Counted from the first letter of the stretch, positions 28,415-36,927 are shown. The stretch: 64,000 nt of DNA from Streptomyces sp. NWU339 (GCF_003143855.1 NZ_QFRK01000031.1:16065-80064), one strand, 5' to 3'. Made by a program: numbers and translations. The notes: generated from the letters alone by a model not told the origin.

Positions 28415-28721
28415 GGTGACCTGGATCACCGCCGACGGCGAGCGCATCACCGCCGAGGTCGGCGACGGCGTCAACCTGATGGAGGCGGCCGTGGCCAACG
28501 GCGTGCCCGGCATCGTCGGTGAATGCGGTGGCGGGATGATGTGCGCCACCTGCCACGTCTACGTCGAGTCCGACCACCGGACCGGCGAGCCCGGCCCGAT
28601 CGAGGCCGACCTGCTGGACTTCGCCGACGCTCCTCGACGCGACGGCAGCCGTCTGAGCTGTCAGATCTCCGCCCGGCCCGAGCTGGACGGAATCACCGTC
28701 GAAGTACCGCCGGCCTGGTGA
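28407..28721 (+). CDS. [2Fe-2S] ferredoxin, putidaredoxin type
   Basis: 104 aa. ATG 28407 has GGAGG 8 bases upstream and overlaps the P450 stop by 8 bp. Cluster ligands are Cys40, Cys46, Cys49 and Cys85, spaced C-x5-C-x2-C...C as in putidaredoxin/terpredoxin. It carries electrons from the reductase encoded next to the P450. Many Streptomyces P450s use 3Fe-4S ferredoxins, so this pairing resembles catabolic P450 systems of pseudomonads and rhodococci. Confidence 0.92.
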   Translation: MAEVTWITADGERITAEVGDGVNLMEAAVANGVPGIVGECGGGMMCATCHVYVESDHRTGEPGPIEADLLDFADAPRRDGSRLSCQISARPELDGITVEVPPAW

Positions 28722-28730
28722 CACCGCGCC

Positions 28731-29969
28731 ATGACACACGGAACCGTGATCGTCGGCGCCGGACAGGCCGGGCACACCACGGCCATGCACCTGCGCGCCG
28801 CGGGCTATGACGCGCCGATCACCCTGATCGGCGCCGAAGCCGCCGTCCCCTACCAGCGCCCACCCCTGTCCAAGCGCTACCTGCTGCGAGAGATCGGGCA
28901 GGAGCACCTCACGCTGGGCACACCCGCCGGCCGCGCGAAGCCCGAGGTCGACCTGCGCACCGGCGAACGGGTGGCCCGGATCGACGTCGCCCAGCAGGTC
29001 GTGGTCCGGGCGGACGGCAGCACTCTTCGCTACGACAACCTGGTCCTGGCGACCGGCGCGCGGGCCCGACGACTGCCCGACTCGCTGGTCGACGGAGCTC
29101 AGGGCGTGCACGTGCTGCGCACACTCGCCGACGCCGACGCCCTGTCCGGGGCACTCGACGAGGCGAAGTCGGTCCTCGTCCTCGGTGGCGGTTTCATCGG
29201 TCTCGAGTTCGCCTCGGTGGCGGCCCGCCTCGGGCGTCGCGTCACCGTGGTCGAGCGTGACCGGCTGCTCCAGCGGGTCGTCAGCGAGCAGGCCGCCGAC
29301 CATCTCCACTCGGAGCACCTGCGCAACGGGGTCGAGATCCTGGAAGGCCGCGAACTGCGGTCACTGGAAGGCGAGAACGGCCGCGTGGTCGCCGGCGTGC
29401 TCACCGACGGGACGCGGATCGACGCCGATCTCGTCCTGGCGGGGATCGGCGCCGAGCCGGAGGCCGAACTCGCCGCTCAGGCCGGCATCGCGGTCGACAA
29501 CGGCATCACCGTCGACGAACTCGGCCGGACCAGCGCCCCGTCGGTCTACGCGGTGGGCGACTGCGCCAACTTCGCCTGGCAGGGCGGCAGGCTCCGCCTG
29601 GAGTCGGTCCAGAACGCGGAGTACATGGCAAAGGCGGCAGCGGCGCACATCGCGGGTCGCACGGCGCCCCCGCGGCCGGCGCCCTGGTTCTGGTCGGACC
29701 AGTACGACGTCCGACTGCAGATCGTCGGCCTGACCGGCGACGGCGACCACGTCGTCAGGAGAACCGCGGAGGACGGTGCGGGCTTCTCGCTGTGGCACTA
29801 CCGCGGGGACGACCTGAGGGCCGTCGAGGCACTGAACGACCCCGGCGCCTTCCTGACGGCCAGGAGGCTGCTGGACCGCGGCATCAGTCCCGCGCGTCAC
29901 CACCTGGCGGACGAGAGCGTCGGCATCCGGGCCATCGCCGCACAAGCACTGGGGAGGGCAACCTCATGA
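28731..29969 (+). CDS. FAD-dependent ferredoxin reductase
   Basis: 412 aa. Putidaredoxin-reductase-like: FAD Rossmann motif GAGQAGHTTA at residues 8-17, ATGARAR, NADH motif LGGGFIGLEFAS near 150, and the FAD segment YAVGDCANF near 280. A C-terminal domain of about 90 residues follows. It reduces the ferredoxin encoded 9 bp upstream. Its last codons overlap the dioxygenase start as ATGA, so P450 and ring-cleavage genes form one transcript. Confidence 0.92.
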   Translation: MTHGTVIVGAGQAGHTTAMHLRAAGYDAPITLIGAEAAVPYQRPPLSKRYLLREIGQEHLTLGTPAGRAKPEVDLRTGERVARIDVAQQVVVRADGSTLRYDNLVLATGARARRLPDSLVDGAQGVHVLRTLADADALSGALDEAKSVLVLGGGFIGLEFASVAARLGRRVTVVERDRLLQRVVSEQAADHLHSEHLRNGVEILEGRELRSLEGENGRVVAGVLTDGTRIDADLVLAGIGAEPEAELAAQAGIAVDNGITVDELGRTSAPSVYAVGDCANFAWQGGRLRLESVQNAEYMAKAAAAHIAGRTAPPRPAPWFWSDQYDVRLQIVGLTGDGDHVVRRTAEDGAGFSLWHYRGDDLRAVEALNDPGAFLTARRLLDRGISPARHHLADESVGIRAIAAQALGRATS

Positions 29970-30751
29970 TCGAATCGTTCGATCCGCCGTTGGCGGACTC
30001 CAACTCCAGCGTCAGTACGCTGCGCGTGCCGTTGGCGGCACCGGTCCATCTGGACAAGGAGTGGTTCCACCACCTGCCGGGCCCCGCCTTCGGGCAGTTG
30101 AAGCTCGGAGCGTTCGACCACGACCTCACGGTGCAGGGCGTCTCGGAGCCCATCGGCACCCGGGTCATCGTGCACGGAACGGTCACCGACAGCGGCGGCG
30201 TCCCGGTCAAGAACGCCCTGGTCGAGATCTGGCAGGCCAACGCCGCCGGTGGCTATCGCGACTCCATGGACGTGTCGGGCTTCCCGCTCGACGCCAACTT
30301 CTACGGAGCGGGCCGCTGCCTGACCGACAGCCGGGGCGCCTACCGCTTCGTGACGATCCGTCCGGGTCCGTACCCGGCGATGTTCAAGGACGGCGCGCGT
30401 GCTTGGCGGGCGTCCCACATCCACTTCTCCGTCCTGGGCGCCGGGGCCGCCGGCCGGCTCGTCACCCAGATGTACTTCGAGGGCGACCCGCTGATCCGCA
30501 TGGACCGCATGATCAACGCCGTCCCGGACCGGCGAGGCCAGGAGCGCCTGATCGCCAGGCTCGACGAGGAGAACTCCATCGCTCAGTCGTTCGGTCCCCA
30601 GCGCACGCTGGCCACCGTCGACGGCAGCGGCGCGGTCGTCCCCCCACCGGAGCGGACCGACCCCGACGCCCTGCTGACCAGGAACCCCTCGGCGCTGGCG
30701 TACCGGTTCGACATCGTGCTCCGCGGCTCGGCCGCGACCCCGTTCGAGTGA
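29966..30751 (+). CDS. Intradiol ring-cleavage dioxygenase, catalytic (PcaH-like) subunit
   Basis: 261 aa. Related to protocatechuate 3,4-dioxygenase beta. All four Fe(III) ligands are present: Tyr97 (AAGGYRD), Tyr136 (RPGPYP), His151 and His153 (SHIHF), with Arg148 of WRxxH. Conserved PcaH segments include VEIWQANAAG, GAGRCLTD and RFDIVLRGSAATPFE. Around the active site it departs from PcaH: GPYPAMF replaces the usual YPW segment, and the loop after Tyr97 differs. It should cleave a catechol-type ring between the hydroxyls. The substrate may not be protocatechuate, because no other pca genes are here. Confidence 0.85.
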   Translation: MIESFDPPLADSNSSVSTLRVPLAAPVHLDKEWFHHLPGPAFGQLKLGAFDHDLTVQGVSEPIGTRVIVHGTVTDSGGVPVKNALVEIWQANAAGGYRDSMDVSGFPLDANFYGAGRCLTDSRGAYRFVTIRPGPYPAMFKDGARAWRASHIHFSVLGAGAAGRLVTQMYFEGDPLIRMDRMINAVPDRRGQERLIARLDEENSIAQSFGPQRTLATVDGSGAVVPPPERTDPDALLTRNPSALAYRFDIVLRGSAATPFE

Positions 30752-30760
30752 GGGATGGTC

Positions 30761-31261
30761 ATGATTCTCACCCCCGCGCAGACCTGCGGCCCCCTGTTCG
30801 GCTTCGCCATGACCCCGCCCGGCATCACCCAGACCGTCGCCGAGGACGATCCGAGTGCCGTCGTGATCGAGGGCACGGTCCTGGACGGTCAAGGGGATCA
30901 TGTCGGCTACGGCGCGTTCCTCGAGTTCTGGAGCCGGGAACAGGCGTGCCGGGTCCGCACCCTCGAGGGCCGCTTCCGGGCCGTCGTGCGGAAACCGGAA
31001 CCGGTGACGCTGCCCGACGGCAACCGGTTGGCGCCGCACCTGAGCATCTTCCTCTTCACGCGCGGCCTGGCCGGGCCGCTGGCGACGAAGGTGTACTTCC
31101 CCGACGAGGAGCAGGCCAACGGGTCCGACGCGATCCTGCGGCAGGTCCCCGAGGCCAGGCGGTCCCTCCTGATCGCACAACTCACCGACGTCGAGCGGCA
31201 CCTGCGGTACGACATCAGGCTGCAGGGCGAGCGCGAGTCCGTCTTCTTCTCCATCGACTAG
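30761..31261 (+). CDS. Intradiol dioxygenase, non-catalytic (PcaG-like) subunit, shortened
   Basis: 166 aa. ATG 30761 is chosen because GAGGG lies 6 bases upstream; ATG 30755 abuts the RBS. The start (TPAQTCGPLFGFAM) and end (RYDIRLQGERESVFF) match PcaG, as does APHLSIFLFTRGL. The central GRCxTDxxGxY block of alpha subunits is missing, making it about 30 residues shorter than usual. Alpha subunits bind no iron but shape the substrate pocket, so the shortening may open the active site to another substrate. Next after the catalytic subunit (9 bp). Confidence 0.8.
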   Translation: MILTPAQTCGPLFGFAMTPPGITQTVAEDDPSAVVIEGTVLDGQGDHVGYGAFLEFWSREQACRVRTLEGRFRAVVRKPEPVTLPDGNRLAPHLSIFLFTRGLAGPLATKVYFPDEEQANGSDAILRQVPEARRSLLIAQLTDVERHLRYDIRLQGERESVFFSID

Positions 31262-31281
31262 AGCACGAACGAGGCTGAACC

Positions 31282-32055
31282 ATGGAAGCGAACCTCATTG
31301 TCGAGCGCCAGGGCCATGTGCTGGTGCTCACCCTCAACCGTCCCCGCAAGCTCAACGCCATGGACAGCGCGCTCTACGAGCGACTGATCGAAGAACTCCG
31401 GGGAGCCGACCAGGACGACGAGATCCGTGCGGTGGTCGTGCGCGGGGCGGGGACGTCCTTCTGCACGGGCGCCGACACCGGTGAGTTCGCCGAGCTCACG
31501 CCCGACAACACCGAACGCGTCGAGTACCGCGCCGGACTCACCTACGGTCTGCACAAGACCATTCCCGAGATCTCCAAGCCGGTGATCGCCGCCATCCACG
31601 GTTACGCCGTCGGCGGTGGTTGCGGGTTGGCCCTGGCCTGCGACATCACCATCGCGTCGGCCGACGTGCGCATGGGCTACCCCGAGATCAAGCACGGTCT
31701 CGTCGCAGCCGTGGTGATGGCCAACCTGACCAAGCAGCTCGGCCGCAAGGCGGGGTTCGAGCTGGTGGCCAGTGGGCGCCTGGTCGACGCCGAGGAAGCC
31801 GAGCGGATGGGCATGGTCACGCGGGTCGTCCCGGCGGGCGAGGAGTTCGCCGAGGCGATGAGGACCGCCGAGGCCCTGGCGGGACAGGTGCCCATGTCGC
31901 TCCAGGCCACCAAGCGCCTGTTCCACGCGGTCGCGGATCTCCCGCTGGCCGAGGGACTCGTGCGGGGCCGTGAGGCGAACGAGGAGATGCGTGAGTACCG
32001 TGCCGAGGCGCTGAAGGAGTTCGGCGCCTCCGTCAAGGCCGCGAAGGCCGGCTGA
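31282..32055 (+). CDS. Enoyl-CoA hydratase/isomerase family (crotonase)
   Basis: 257 aa, typical crotonase length. Oxyanion-hole segments FCTGADTGEF and YAVGGGCGLAL are present. Of the two hydratase glutamates, the second is kept (GYPEIKHG) but the first (GGGCE in hydratases) is glycine. One-glutamate crotonases include isomerases, hydrolases and decarboxylases, so plain hydration is not assured. In the operon it would act on a CoA ester made by the ligase or the CoA-transferase. Start at ATG 31282, 20 bp after the previous stop. Confidence 0.85.
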   Translation: MEANLIVERQGHVLVLTLNRPRKLNAMDSALYERLIEELRGADQDDEIRAVVVRGAGTSFCTGADTGEFAELTPDNTERVEYRAGLTYGLHKTIPEISKPVIAAIHGYAVGGGCGLALACDITIASADVRMGYPEIKHGLVAAVVMANLTKQLGRKAGFELVASGRLVDAEEAERMGMVTRVVPAGEEFAEAMRTAEALAGQVPMSLQATKRLFHAVADLPLAEGLVRGREANEEMREYRAEALKEFGASVKAAKAG

Positions 32056-32057
32056 GG

Positions 32058-32507
32058 ATGCCGATGACCGATCAGTCGAGCGCCGGGCCCTCGGAGCCCC
32101 GCGCACACGTCGTCGAGGACACGCTCCGGGTGAGCGACCTCGACTTCCAACGCCACATGGGCAACACCGCGTTCACCGAGATCCTCGCCAATGCGCGCTA
32201 CGCGTTCATGAACGAGCAGGTGAGGCCGACGGTGGGGTTCGAACCGATCATCGCGCTGGTCCGGCTGGAGGTGGATTTCAAGGGTCAGGTCCACCACCCC
32301 GCGACGATCACCACCGAGACCCGCCTCGACCGCGTCGGCCGCAGTTCGCTGGCACTGGCGCAGCGCATGCTGGTGGGTACGCGGCTGGTCGCGACGTCTC
32401 GGTCCGTCTTCGTGCTGACCGACCGTTCCAGCGGTGAGGCCACGCCCTGGCCCCAGGAGATCCGCGTGTTGGCCACAACCCCCGAACTCGAAGCGAGCCA
32501 CCCGTGA
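32058..32507 (+). CDS. Hotdog-fold acyl-CoA thioesterase (4HBT-like)
   Basis: 149 aa, starting 2 bp after the crotonase stop. The VSDLDFQRHMGNTAFTEILA segment near residues 25-45 corresponds to the D-x-D-x-x-G/R-H-x-N helix start of YbgC/4-hydroxybenzoyl-CoA thioesterases. It would release CoA from a pathway intermediate or prevent CoA trapping. A MaoC-like hydratase function was considered, but the motif fits thioesterases better. Confidence 0.75.
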   Translation: MPMTDQSSAGPSEPRAHVVEDTLRVSDLDFQRHMGNTAFTEILANARYAFMNEQVRPTVGFEPIIALVRLEVDFKGQVHHPATITTETRLDRVGRSSLALAQRMLVGTRLVATSRSVFVLTDRSSGEATPWPQEIRVLATTPELEASHP

Positions 32508-33697
32508 GCGGCGGCGCGGTGGACTCCGCCGCTTTCCGGCAGGCCCTCGGGCATCACCCCACGGGGGTGGCCCTGATATCCAGTACCGACGCGGACGGGG
32601 AACCCGTCGGGATGATCGTGGGCACGTTCACCTCGGTTTCCCTCGATCCGCCCCTCGTCGGCTTCCTGCCCACGCGGGACTCCGCGAGCTTCGCCGCGAT
32701 CAGGAAGTCGGGGCGCTTCACCGTCAACATCCTCGCCCACGACCAGGAAGACACCTGCAGGGCGTTGTCCCGACCCGCGGACAAGAGGTTCGAGGGACTG
32801 GCGTGGTCGCCTTCCGGCAACGGGTCGCCGGTTCTCCCGGACGTGGTGTGCAGCATCGACTGCAGCCTCGAGGCCTGCACCCCGGCAGGAGACCACTACT
32901 TCGTGACCGGCTCGGTCGAGAGCCTGGAGATCCATCGTCCGGTCGCCCCGCTGTTGTTCTTCCAGGGGGGTTTCGGAGGCTTCGTCCCGGGGTCCTTCGT
33001 CGCGCCGAGCGATGCGATCGTGGCCGAGAGCGTGCAGACCGTGCAGCACATCCGCGACGGCATGCGACGCCTCGCGCATGCGGCCGACGGGGAGGTGACC
33101 GTTTACGCCAAGGTCGCCGACCACGCGGTGGCCGTGGCGACGGTCGCCGGCCCGGACGTGCCGACGTCCACGGTCCTCGGTTCGAAGTGGCCGCTCACGC
33201 CTCCTTTCGGCGAGGTGTTCCTGATCGGCGCTCCCGAAGCCGAGGTCGAGCAGTGGATGAACAGGGCGAGGTCCGCGGGCGAGGAGCTGCTGCGCACATC
33301 CCGGGAACGTCTGGACCATGCGCGCCAGCACGGCTGGGCAGGTTCCTACGCCGGGGACACACGGGACACGCTGCTCTTTCCCGCGTTGACCGAGTACGGC
33401 GTGGAGGGGGTCACGCCGGCGAGGCAGCGTGAGATCCAGTCGATGTTCCGGGCCGCGGGGGAGGACCTCCGGCCGGTGGACCTCGAACCGGAGGGGCGGT
33501 ACCGGGGCGCGAGTCTGGTGGCCCCCGTCCGCGACAGGCACGGACGGTGCGAACTCATGATCCGGCTGTGTCGGATCCCTTCGGTCTCCGGATCCCGGAT
33601 CGAGGTCCTGGCCGACGAACTGTGCCGCCTCGCCCAGGAAGCCGAGAAGTCCGTCGGCGGTTCACCCGACCCGCGGAGCCTGGTTCCCTCCCCGTGA
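32504..33697 (+). CDS. Flavin reductase fused to an IclR-type effector domain
   Basis: 397 aa. GTG 32504 overlaps the thioesterase stop as GTGA. Residues about 1-165 are an HsaB/HpaC-type flavin reductase (HHPTGVALISS, VGTFTSVSLDPPL, GRFTVNILA). Residues about 185-390 resemble the IclR ligand-binding domain: a PLTPPFGEVFLIGAPEAEVE segment and SLVAPVRDRHGRCE. There is no DNA-binding helix. In p-hydroxyphenylacetate hydroxylase, reductase C1 has a MarR-like C-terminal domain through which the phenol stimulates flavin reduction. By analogy this domain may sense the substrate and supply FADH2 to the monooxygenase at 20264. Confidence 0.8.
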   Translation: MSGGAVDSAAFRQALGHHPTGVALISSTDADGEPVGMIVGTFTSVSLDPPLVGFLPTRDSASFAAIRKSGRFTVNILAHDQEDTCRALSRPADKRFEGLAWSPSGNGSPVLPDVVCSIDCSLEACTPAGDHYFVTGSVESLEIHRPVAPLLFFQGGFGGFVPGSFVAPSDAIVAESVQTVQHIRDGMRRLAHAADGEVTVYAKVADHAVAVATVAGPDVPTSTVLGSKWPLTPPFGEVFLIGAPEAEVEQWMNRARSAGEELLRTSRERLDHARQHGWAGSYAGDTRDTLLFPALTEYGVEGVTPARQREIQSMFRAAGEDLRPVDLEPEGRYRGASLVAPVRDRHGRCELMIRLCRIPSVSGSRIEVLADELCRLAQEAEKSVGGSPDPRSLVPSP

Positions 33698-33708
33698 TCC
33701 CGCACGTG

Positions 33709-33741
33709 ACGGGGGCTCACCCGGTGCGGGTGAGCCCCCGT
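33709..33741. terminator. Bidirectional terminator ending the catabolic island
   Basis: 15-bp perfect stem ACGGGGGCTCACCCG/CGGGTGAGCCCCCGT with a GTG loop, between the flavin reductase and convergent carboxypeptidase genes. Confidence 0.9.
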
Positions 33742-33763
33742 GTGCGTCCGGTTCGGGTCAGGC

Positions 33764-34663
33764 CTAGGCCTTGCTGAAGCCGTAGCCCAGGAGCTTCTTG
33801 GCGTCCGTCTCGCGCTGGGTGGACGAGGTGGAGGCGAGGACCGTGCCGATGACGGTCTTGCCGTTCCGCGTCGCGGCGAAGACCAGGCAGTACTTGGCCA
33901 CCGCGCCCGAGCCGGTCTTCACGCCGATGGTGCCGCTGTAGCTGCTGAGCAGACCGTTGGTGTTGGTCCACGGCGCCATCGTGCGGGTGCTGCCCGTCTT
34001 CGTGGTGGTCTTCGCCGTGTACTTCTTCGTCTTGACGATCGCACGGAAGTTGGCGTTCTTCATCGCACTGCTCGCGATCTTCGTCAGATCGCGCGGCGTG
34101 GAGTAGTTGTTGCCCTTGCCGATGCCGTCGAACGAGTCGAAGTGGGTGTTCTTCAGGCCCAGGTTCTTCGCGTCGGCGTTCATCTTGCCGATGAAGGACT
34201 TCACGCGTGCGGCCCGCGTCGAGCCGGTACCGAACTTGTCCGCCAGGGCGTACGCGGCGTCGCAGCCGGATGGCAGCATCAGCCCGTACAGCAGCTGGCG
34301 CACGGTGACCTTGTCGCCGACGATCAGCCGCGCGGACGACGCGTTGTTCGCCACGATGTAGTCGCTGTACGCCATCTGGATCGTGACCTTGGCGTCGAGG
34401 TTCAGGTTCTTCTGCGCGAGCACGACCTTCGCGGTCATGATCTTCGTCGTGGAACCGGTCGAGAGGCGGGTGTCGGCGGCCTTGGTGTAGAGGGACTTGC
34501 CGGTCCCGTTGTTCATCACGTAGCCGCCCTTGGCGGCGATCGTGGGCGCGGCGGCGGCCTGCGCGGGCGCCGCGTGGAGGGCTCCGGAAGCCAGCACGGC
34601 GCCCGTGGCCACGAGGACGCCGACGGCTCTGCGAAGACGGATGCCCTGAATGACGGTATTCAA
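33764..34663 (-). CDS. Secreted D-alanyl-D-alanine carboxypeptidase (DacA type)
   Basis: 299 aa. The best start is TTG 34663, just before the Arg-rich n-region and hydrophobic core of a signal peptide ending in APAQAA. Longer frames begin with non-secretory sequence. S11-type motifs: STTK (SxxK) with the catalytic Ser, and KTG in GVKTGSGA. The SxN motif reads SGC (PSGCDAAYALAD). The enzyme trims the terminal D-Ala of peptidoglycan pentapeptides outside the membrane. The C-terminal PBP5 domain is absent. It marks the return to core gene order. Confidence 0.85.
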   Translation of the reverse strand: MNTVIQGIRLRRAVGVLVATGAVLASGALHAAPAQAAAAPTIAAKGGYVMNNGTGKSLYTKAADTRLSTGSTTKIMTAKVVLAQKNLNLDAKVTIQMAYSDYIVANNASSARLIVGDKVTVRQLLYGLMLPSGCDAAYALADKFGTGSTRAARVKSFIGKMNADAKNLGLKNTHFDSFDGIGKGNNYSTPRDLTKIASSAMKNANFRAIVKTKKYTAKTTTKTGSTRTMAPWTNTNGLLSSYSGTIGVKTGSGAVAKYCLVFAATRNGKTVIGTVLASTSSTQRETDAKKLLGYGFSKA

Positions 34664-34869
34664 GTGAGGTACCCCGATTGCGTTGAATGCCCTAGTGGTG
34701 CGGCCGAGTTGAGGCGCGGCCGACAGGGGCCGCACGTTTCTGACGCATACCTGGCGCGGATGGTTGTGCGCGAGGGCCTGTCCGGCGCGATCCGCCGGAG
34801 AGGCCCTGGGGGCGGGTGACTTCGGGGTCCGCATCGTGGACGGATGCCTCCATGGGTACGTGTTGTATC

Positions 34870-34881
34870 TATCCTGTCGTC
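34870..34881 (+). promoter_or_regulatory. Candidate leaderless promoter of the GntR gene
   Basis: -10 TATCCT (34870-34875) ends 6 bases before the ATG. There is no Shine-Dalgarno sequence and no recognisable -35, so transcription may begin at the start codon. Confidence 0.4.
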
Positions 34882-35535
34882 ATGAGTCTGGCCCCCGTGA
34901 AGCAACCCCCTGCCGCCGACCGCGTCTACACCCATGTCAAACAGGGCGTCCTCGACCGCCGTTACGAGGGCGGCACGCTCCTGACCGAGGGTGAGCTGGC
35001 CGAGGCCGTCGGGGTCTCGCGCACACCGGTGCGTGAGGCGCTGCTGCGGCTGGAGGCCGAAGGGCTGATCCGGCTCTACCCGAAGAAGGGCGCCCTCGTC
35101 CTGCCCGTCTCCGCGCAGGAGATCGCCGACGTCGTCGAGACCCGGCTGCTCGTCGAGGAACACGCGGTGCGCAAGGCCGTGCCCGCGCCCCCCGGGCTCA
35201 TCGAGCGCCTGGAGGGACTGCTCGCCCGGCAGCGGGAACAGGCCGCCGCCGGTGACTTCGCCGCCGCGTCCGTCACCGACCGCTGCTTCCACGCGGAGAT
35301 CGTCCGCAGCGGCGGCAACGAGATCCTCTCCCGCCTCTACGACCAGCTCCGCGACCGCCAACTGCGCATGGGCGTCGCCGTCATGCAGTCGCACCCCGAC
35401 CGCGTCGCCAAGACCCTCGCCGAACACCAGGAGATCCTCGACGCGCTGCGCTCGGGGGACCCGGAGGCGGCCGCCGGCGTGGTCAACCGGCATGTCGGCT
35501 GGGTCTCCCACCTGGCCCGGGGAGAAGTGCGATGA
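34882..35535 (+). CDS. GntR family (FadR/FCD) regulator
   Basis: 217 aa. N-terminal winged helix (about residues 10-75; LTEGELAEAVGVSRTPVREALLRLEAEGL) and C-terminal all-helical FCD ligand domain (about 85-210), with the metal/ligand residues around DRCFHAEIV and EHQEILDAL. ATG 34882 is followed by the MFS gene with a 4-bp ATGA overlap. The regulator therefore most likely controls that transporter in response to a carboxylate ligand. Divergent from the carboxypeptidase. Confidence 0.88.
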   Translation: MSLAPVKQPPAADRVYTHVKQGVLDRRYEGGTLLTEGELAEAVGVSRTPVREALLRLEAEGLIRLYPKKGALVLPVSAQEIADVVETRLLVEEHAVRKAVPAPPGLIERLEGLLARQREQAAAGDFAAASVTDRCFHAEIVRSGGNEILSRLYDQLRDRQLRMGVAVMQSHPDRVAKTLAEHQEILDALRSGDPEAAAGVVNRHVGWVSHLARGEVR

Positions 35536-36848
35536 CCCGCGCGAACGGAGGTGTCCCGAGTGCCCGTCCGCCCGGGGACCCCCTGGGCGGACGACGCGCC
35601 CTCGCGGTGTGGGGGGTGGGTGTGGCGGTCTACTTCGTCGCGGTCATCTTCCGTACGTCCCTGGGCGTGGCCGGTCTCGACGCGGCCGACCGCTTCGACG
35701 TCAACGCCTCCGCCCTGTCCACCTTCTCCATCCTCCAGCTGCTGGTCTACGCGGGCATGCAGATACCCGTCGGCCTGCTGGTCGACCGGCTCGGCACCAA
35801 GAAGGTGCTGGGCATCGGTGCCGTGCTGTTCACGGTCGGGCAACTCGGGTTCGCGCTCTCCCCGACGTACGGCATGGCGCTCGCCTCCCGCGCCCTGCTC
35901 GGCTGCGGGGACGCCATGACGTTCATCAGCGTGCTGCGGCTGGGCAGCCGGTGGTTCCCGGCCCGGCGCGGTCCGCTGGTCGCGCAGTTCGCCGCGCTGG
36001 CCGGGATGGCGGGCAATCTCGTCTCCACGCTGGTCCTGGCCCGGCTGCTGCACGGCATCGGCTGGACGGCCGCCTTCGCGGGCAGTGCGCTCGCCGGGGT
36101 CGTGGTGCTCGTCCTGCTCGTGCTGTTCCTCAAGGACCACCCCGAGGGCCACGAACCGGAGCCCGCCCCGCACCAGGGCGCCGCCTATGTGCGCCGTCAG
36201 ATCGCGGCCTCCTGGCGGGAACCGGGGACCCGGCTCGGGATGTGGGTGCACTTCTCCACCCAGTTCCCGGGGATGGTGTTCCTGCTGCTGTGGGGCATGC
36301 CGTTCCTCGTCGAGGCACAGGGGCTGTCCCGGGCCACGGCCGGTGAACTCCTCACCCTCGTGGTGCTGTCCAACATGGTCCTCGGGGTCGTCTACGGCCA
36401 GGTCATCGCCCGGAACCACGGTGCGCGGCTGCCGCTGGCGCTCATCACCGTGGGCGCGACGGCGCTGCTGTGGGCGGCCGTGCTGTTCCACCCCGCCGAG
36501 ACGGCGCCGATGTGGCTGCTGGTGGTGCTGTGCACGGGGCTGGGTGCCTGCGGTCCGGCCTCGATGATCGGCTTCGACTTCTCCCGCCCGGTGAATCCGC
36601 CGGAGCGGCAGGGAACCGCGGCAGGCATCACCAACATGGGCGGTTTCACCGCCTCGATCACGACCCTGCTGGCCGTCGGCGTCCTGCTGGACGCCACCGG
36701 CGACGACTACGCCGTCGCCTTCTCCGCCGTCTTCGTCCTCCAGGCCCTCGGGGTCACCCAGATCCTGCGGCTGCGTGGGCAGGCGGCGCGCAGGGAACGG
36801 GAGCGGCTCGTCGCCGCCCGGGTGGAGAACGTGCACGTGCCGGCGTGA
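35532..36848 (+). CDS. MFS transporter
   Basis: 438 aa with about twelve helices. The 2-3 loop motif is degenerate (VDRLGTKKVLG), and RALLGCGDAMTFISVLRL in helix 4 is typical of NarK/oxalate-formate-like carriers. ATGA overlap with the GntR gene shows a two-gene operon. Substrate unknown. A very long hairpin terminates it. Confidence 0.85.
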   Translation: MTRANGGVPSARPPGDPLGGRRALAVWGVGVAVYFVAVIFRTSLGVAGLDAADRFDVNASALSTFSILQLLVYAGMQIPVGLLVDRLGTKKVLGIGAVLFTVGQLGFALSPTYGMALASRALLGCGDAMTFISVLRLGSRWFPARRGPLVAQFAALAGMAGNLVSTLVLARLLHGIGWTAAFAGSALAGVVVLVLLVLFLKDHPEGHEPEPAPHQGAAYVRRQIAASWREPGTRLGMWVHFSTQFPGMVFLLLWGMPFLVEAQGLSRATAGELLTLVVLSNMVLGVVYGQVIARNHGARLPLALITVGATALLWAAVLFHPAETAPMWLLVVLCTGLGACGPASMIGFDFSRPVNPPERQGTAAGITNMGGFTASITTLLAVGVLLDATGDDYAVAFSAVFVLQALGVTQILRLRGQAARRERERLVAARVENVHVPA

Positions 36849-36862
36849 GGCCGCGTGCGGCG

Positions 36863-36920
36863 GCGGACACGGCGCGCCGGGCCCGGGGAACGGCTCCCGG
36901 GCCCGGCGCGCCGTGTCCGC
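36863..36920. terminator. 25-bp perfect hairpin, bidirectional terminator
   Basis: Arms 36863-36887 and 36896-36920 pair perfectly over 25 bp (GC-only except four A/T pairs), with loop GAACGGCT, between convergent genes. Unusually long for a simple terminator. Confidence 0.85.
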
Positions 36921-36927
36921 GCGGACC

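Noticed and set aside
29966..31261. Ordinary pcaHG of the beta-ketoadipate pathway
   Set aside because: No pcaB, C, D, I, J or F genes are here and both subunits depart from PcaHG near the active site.
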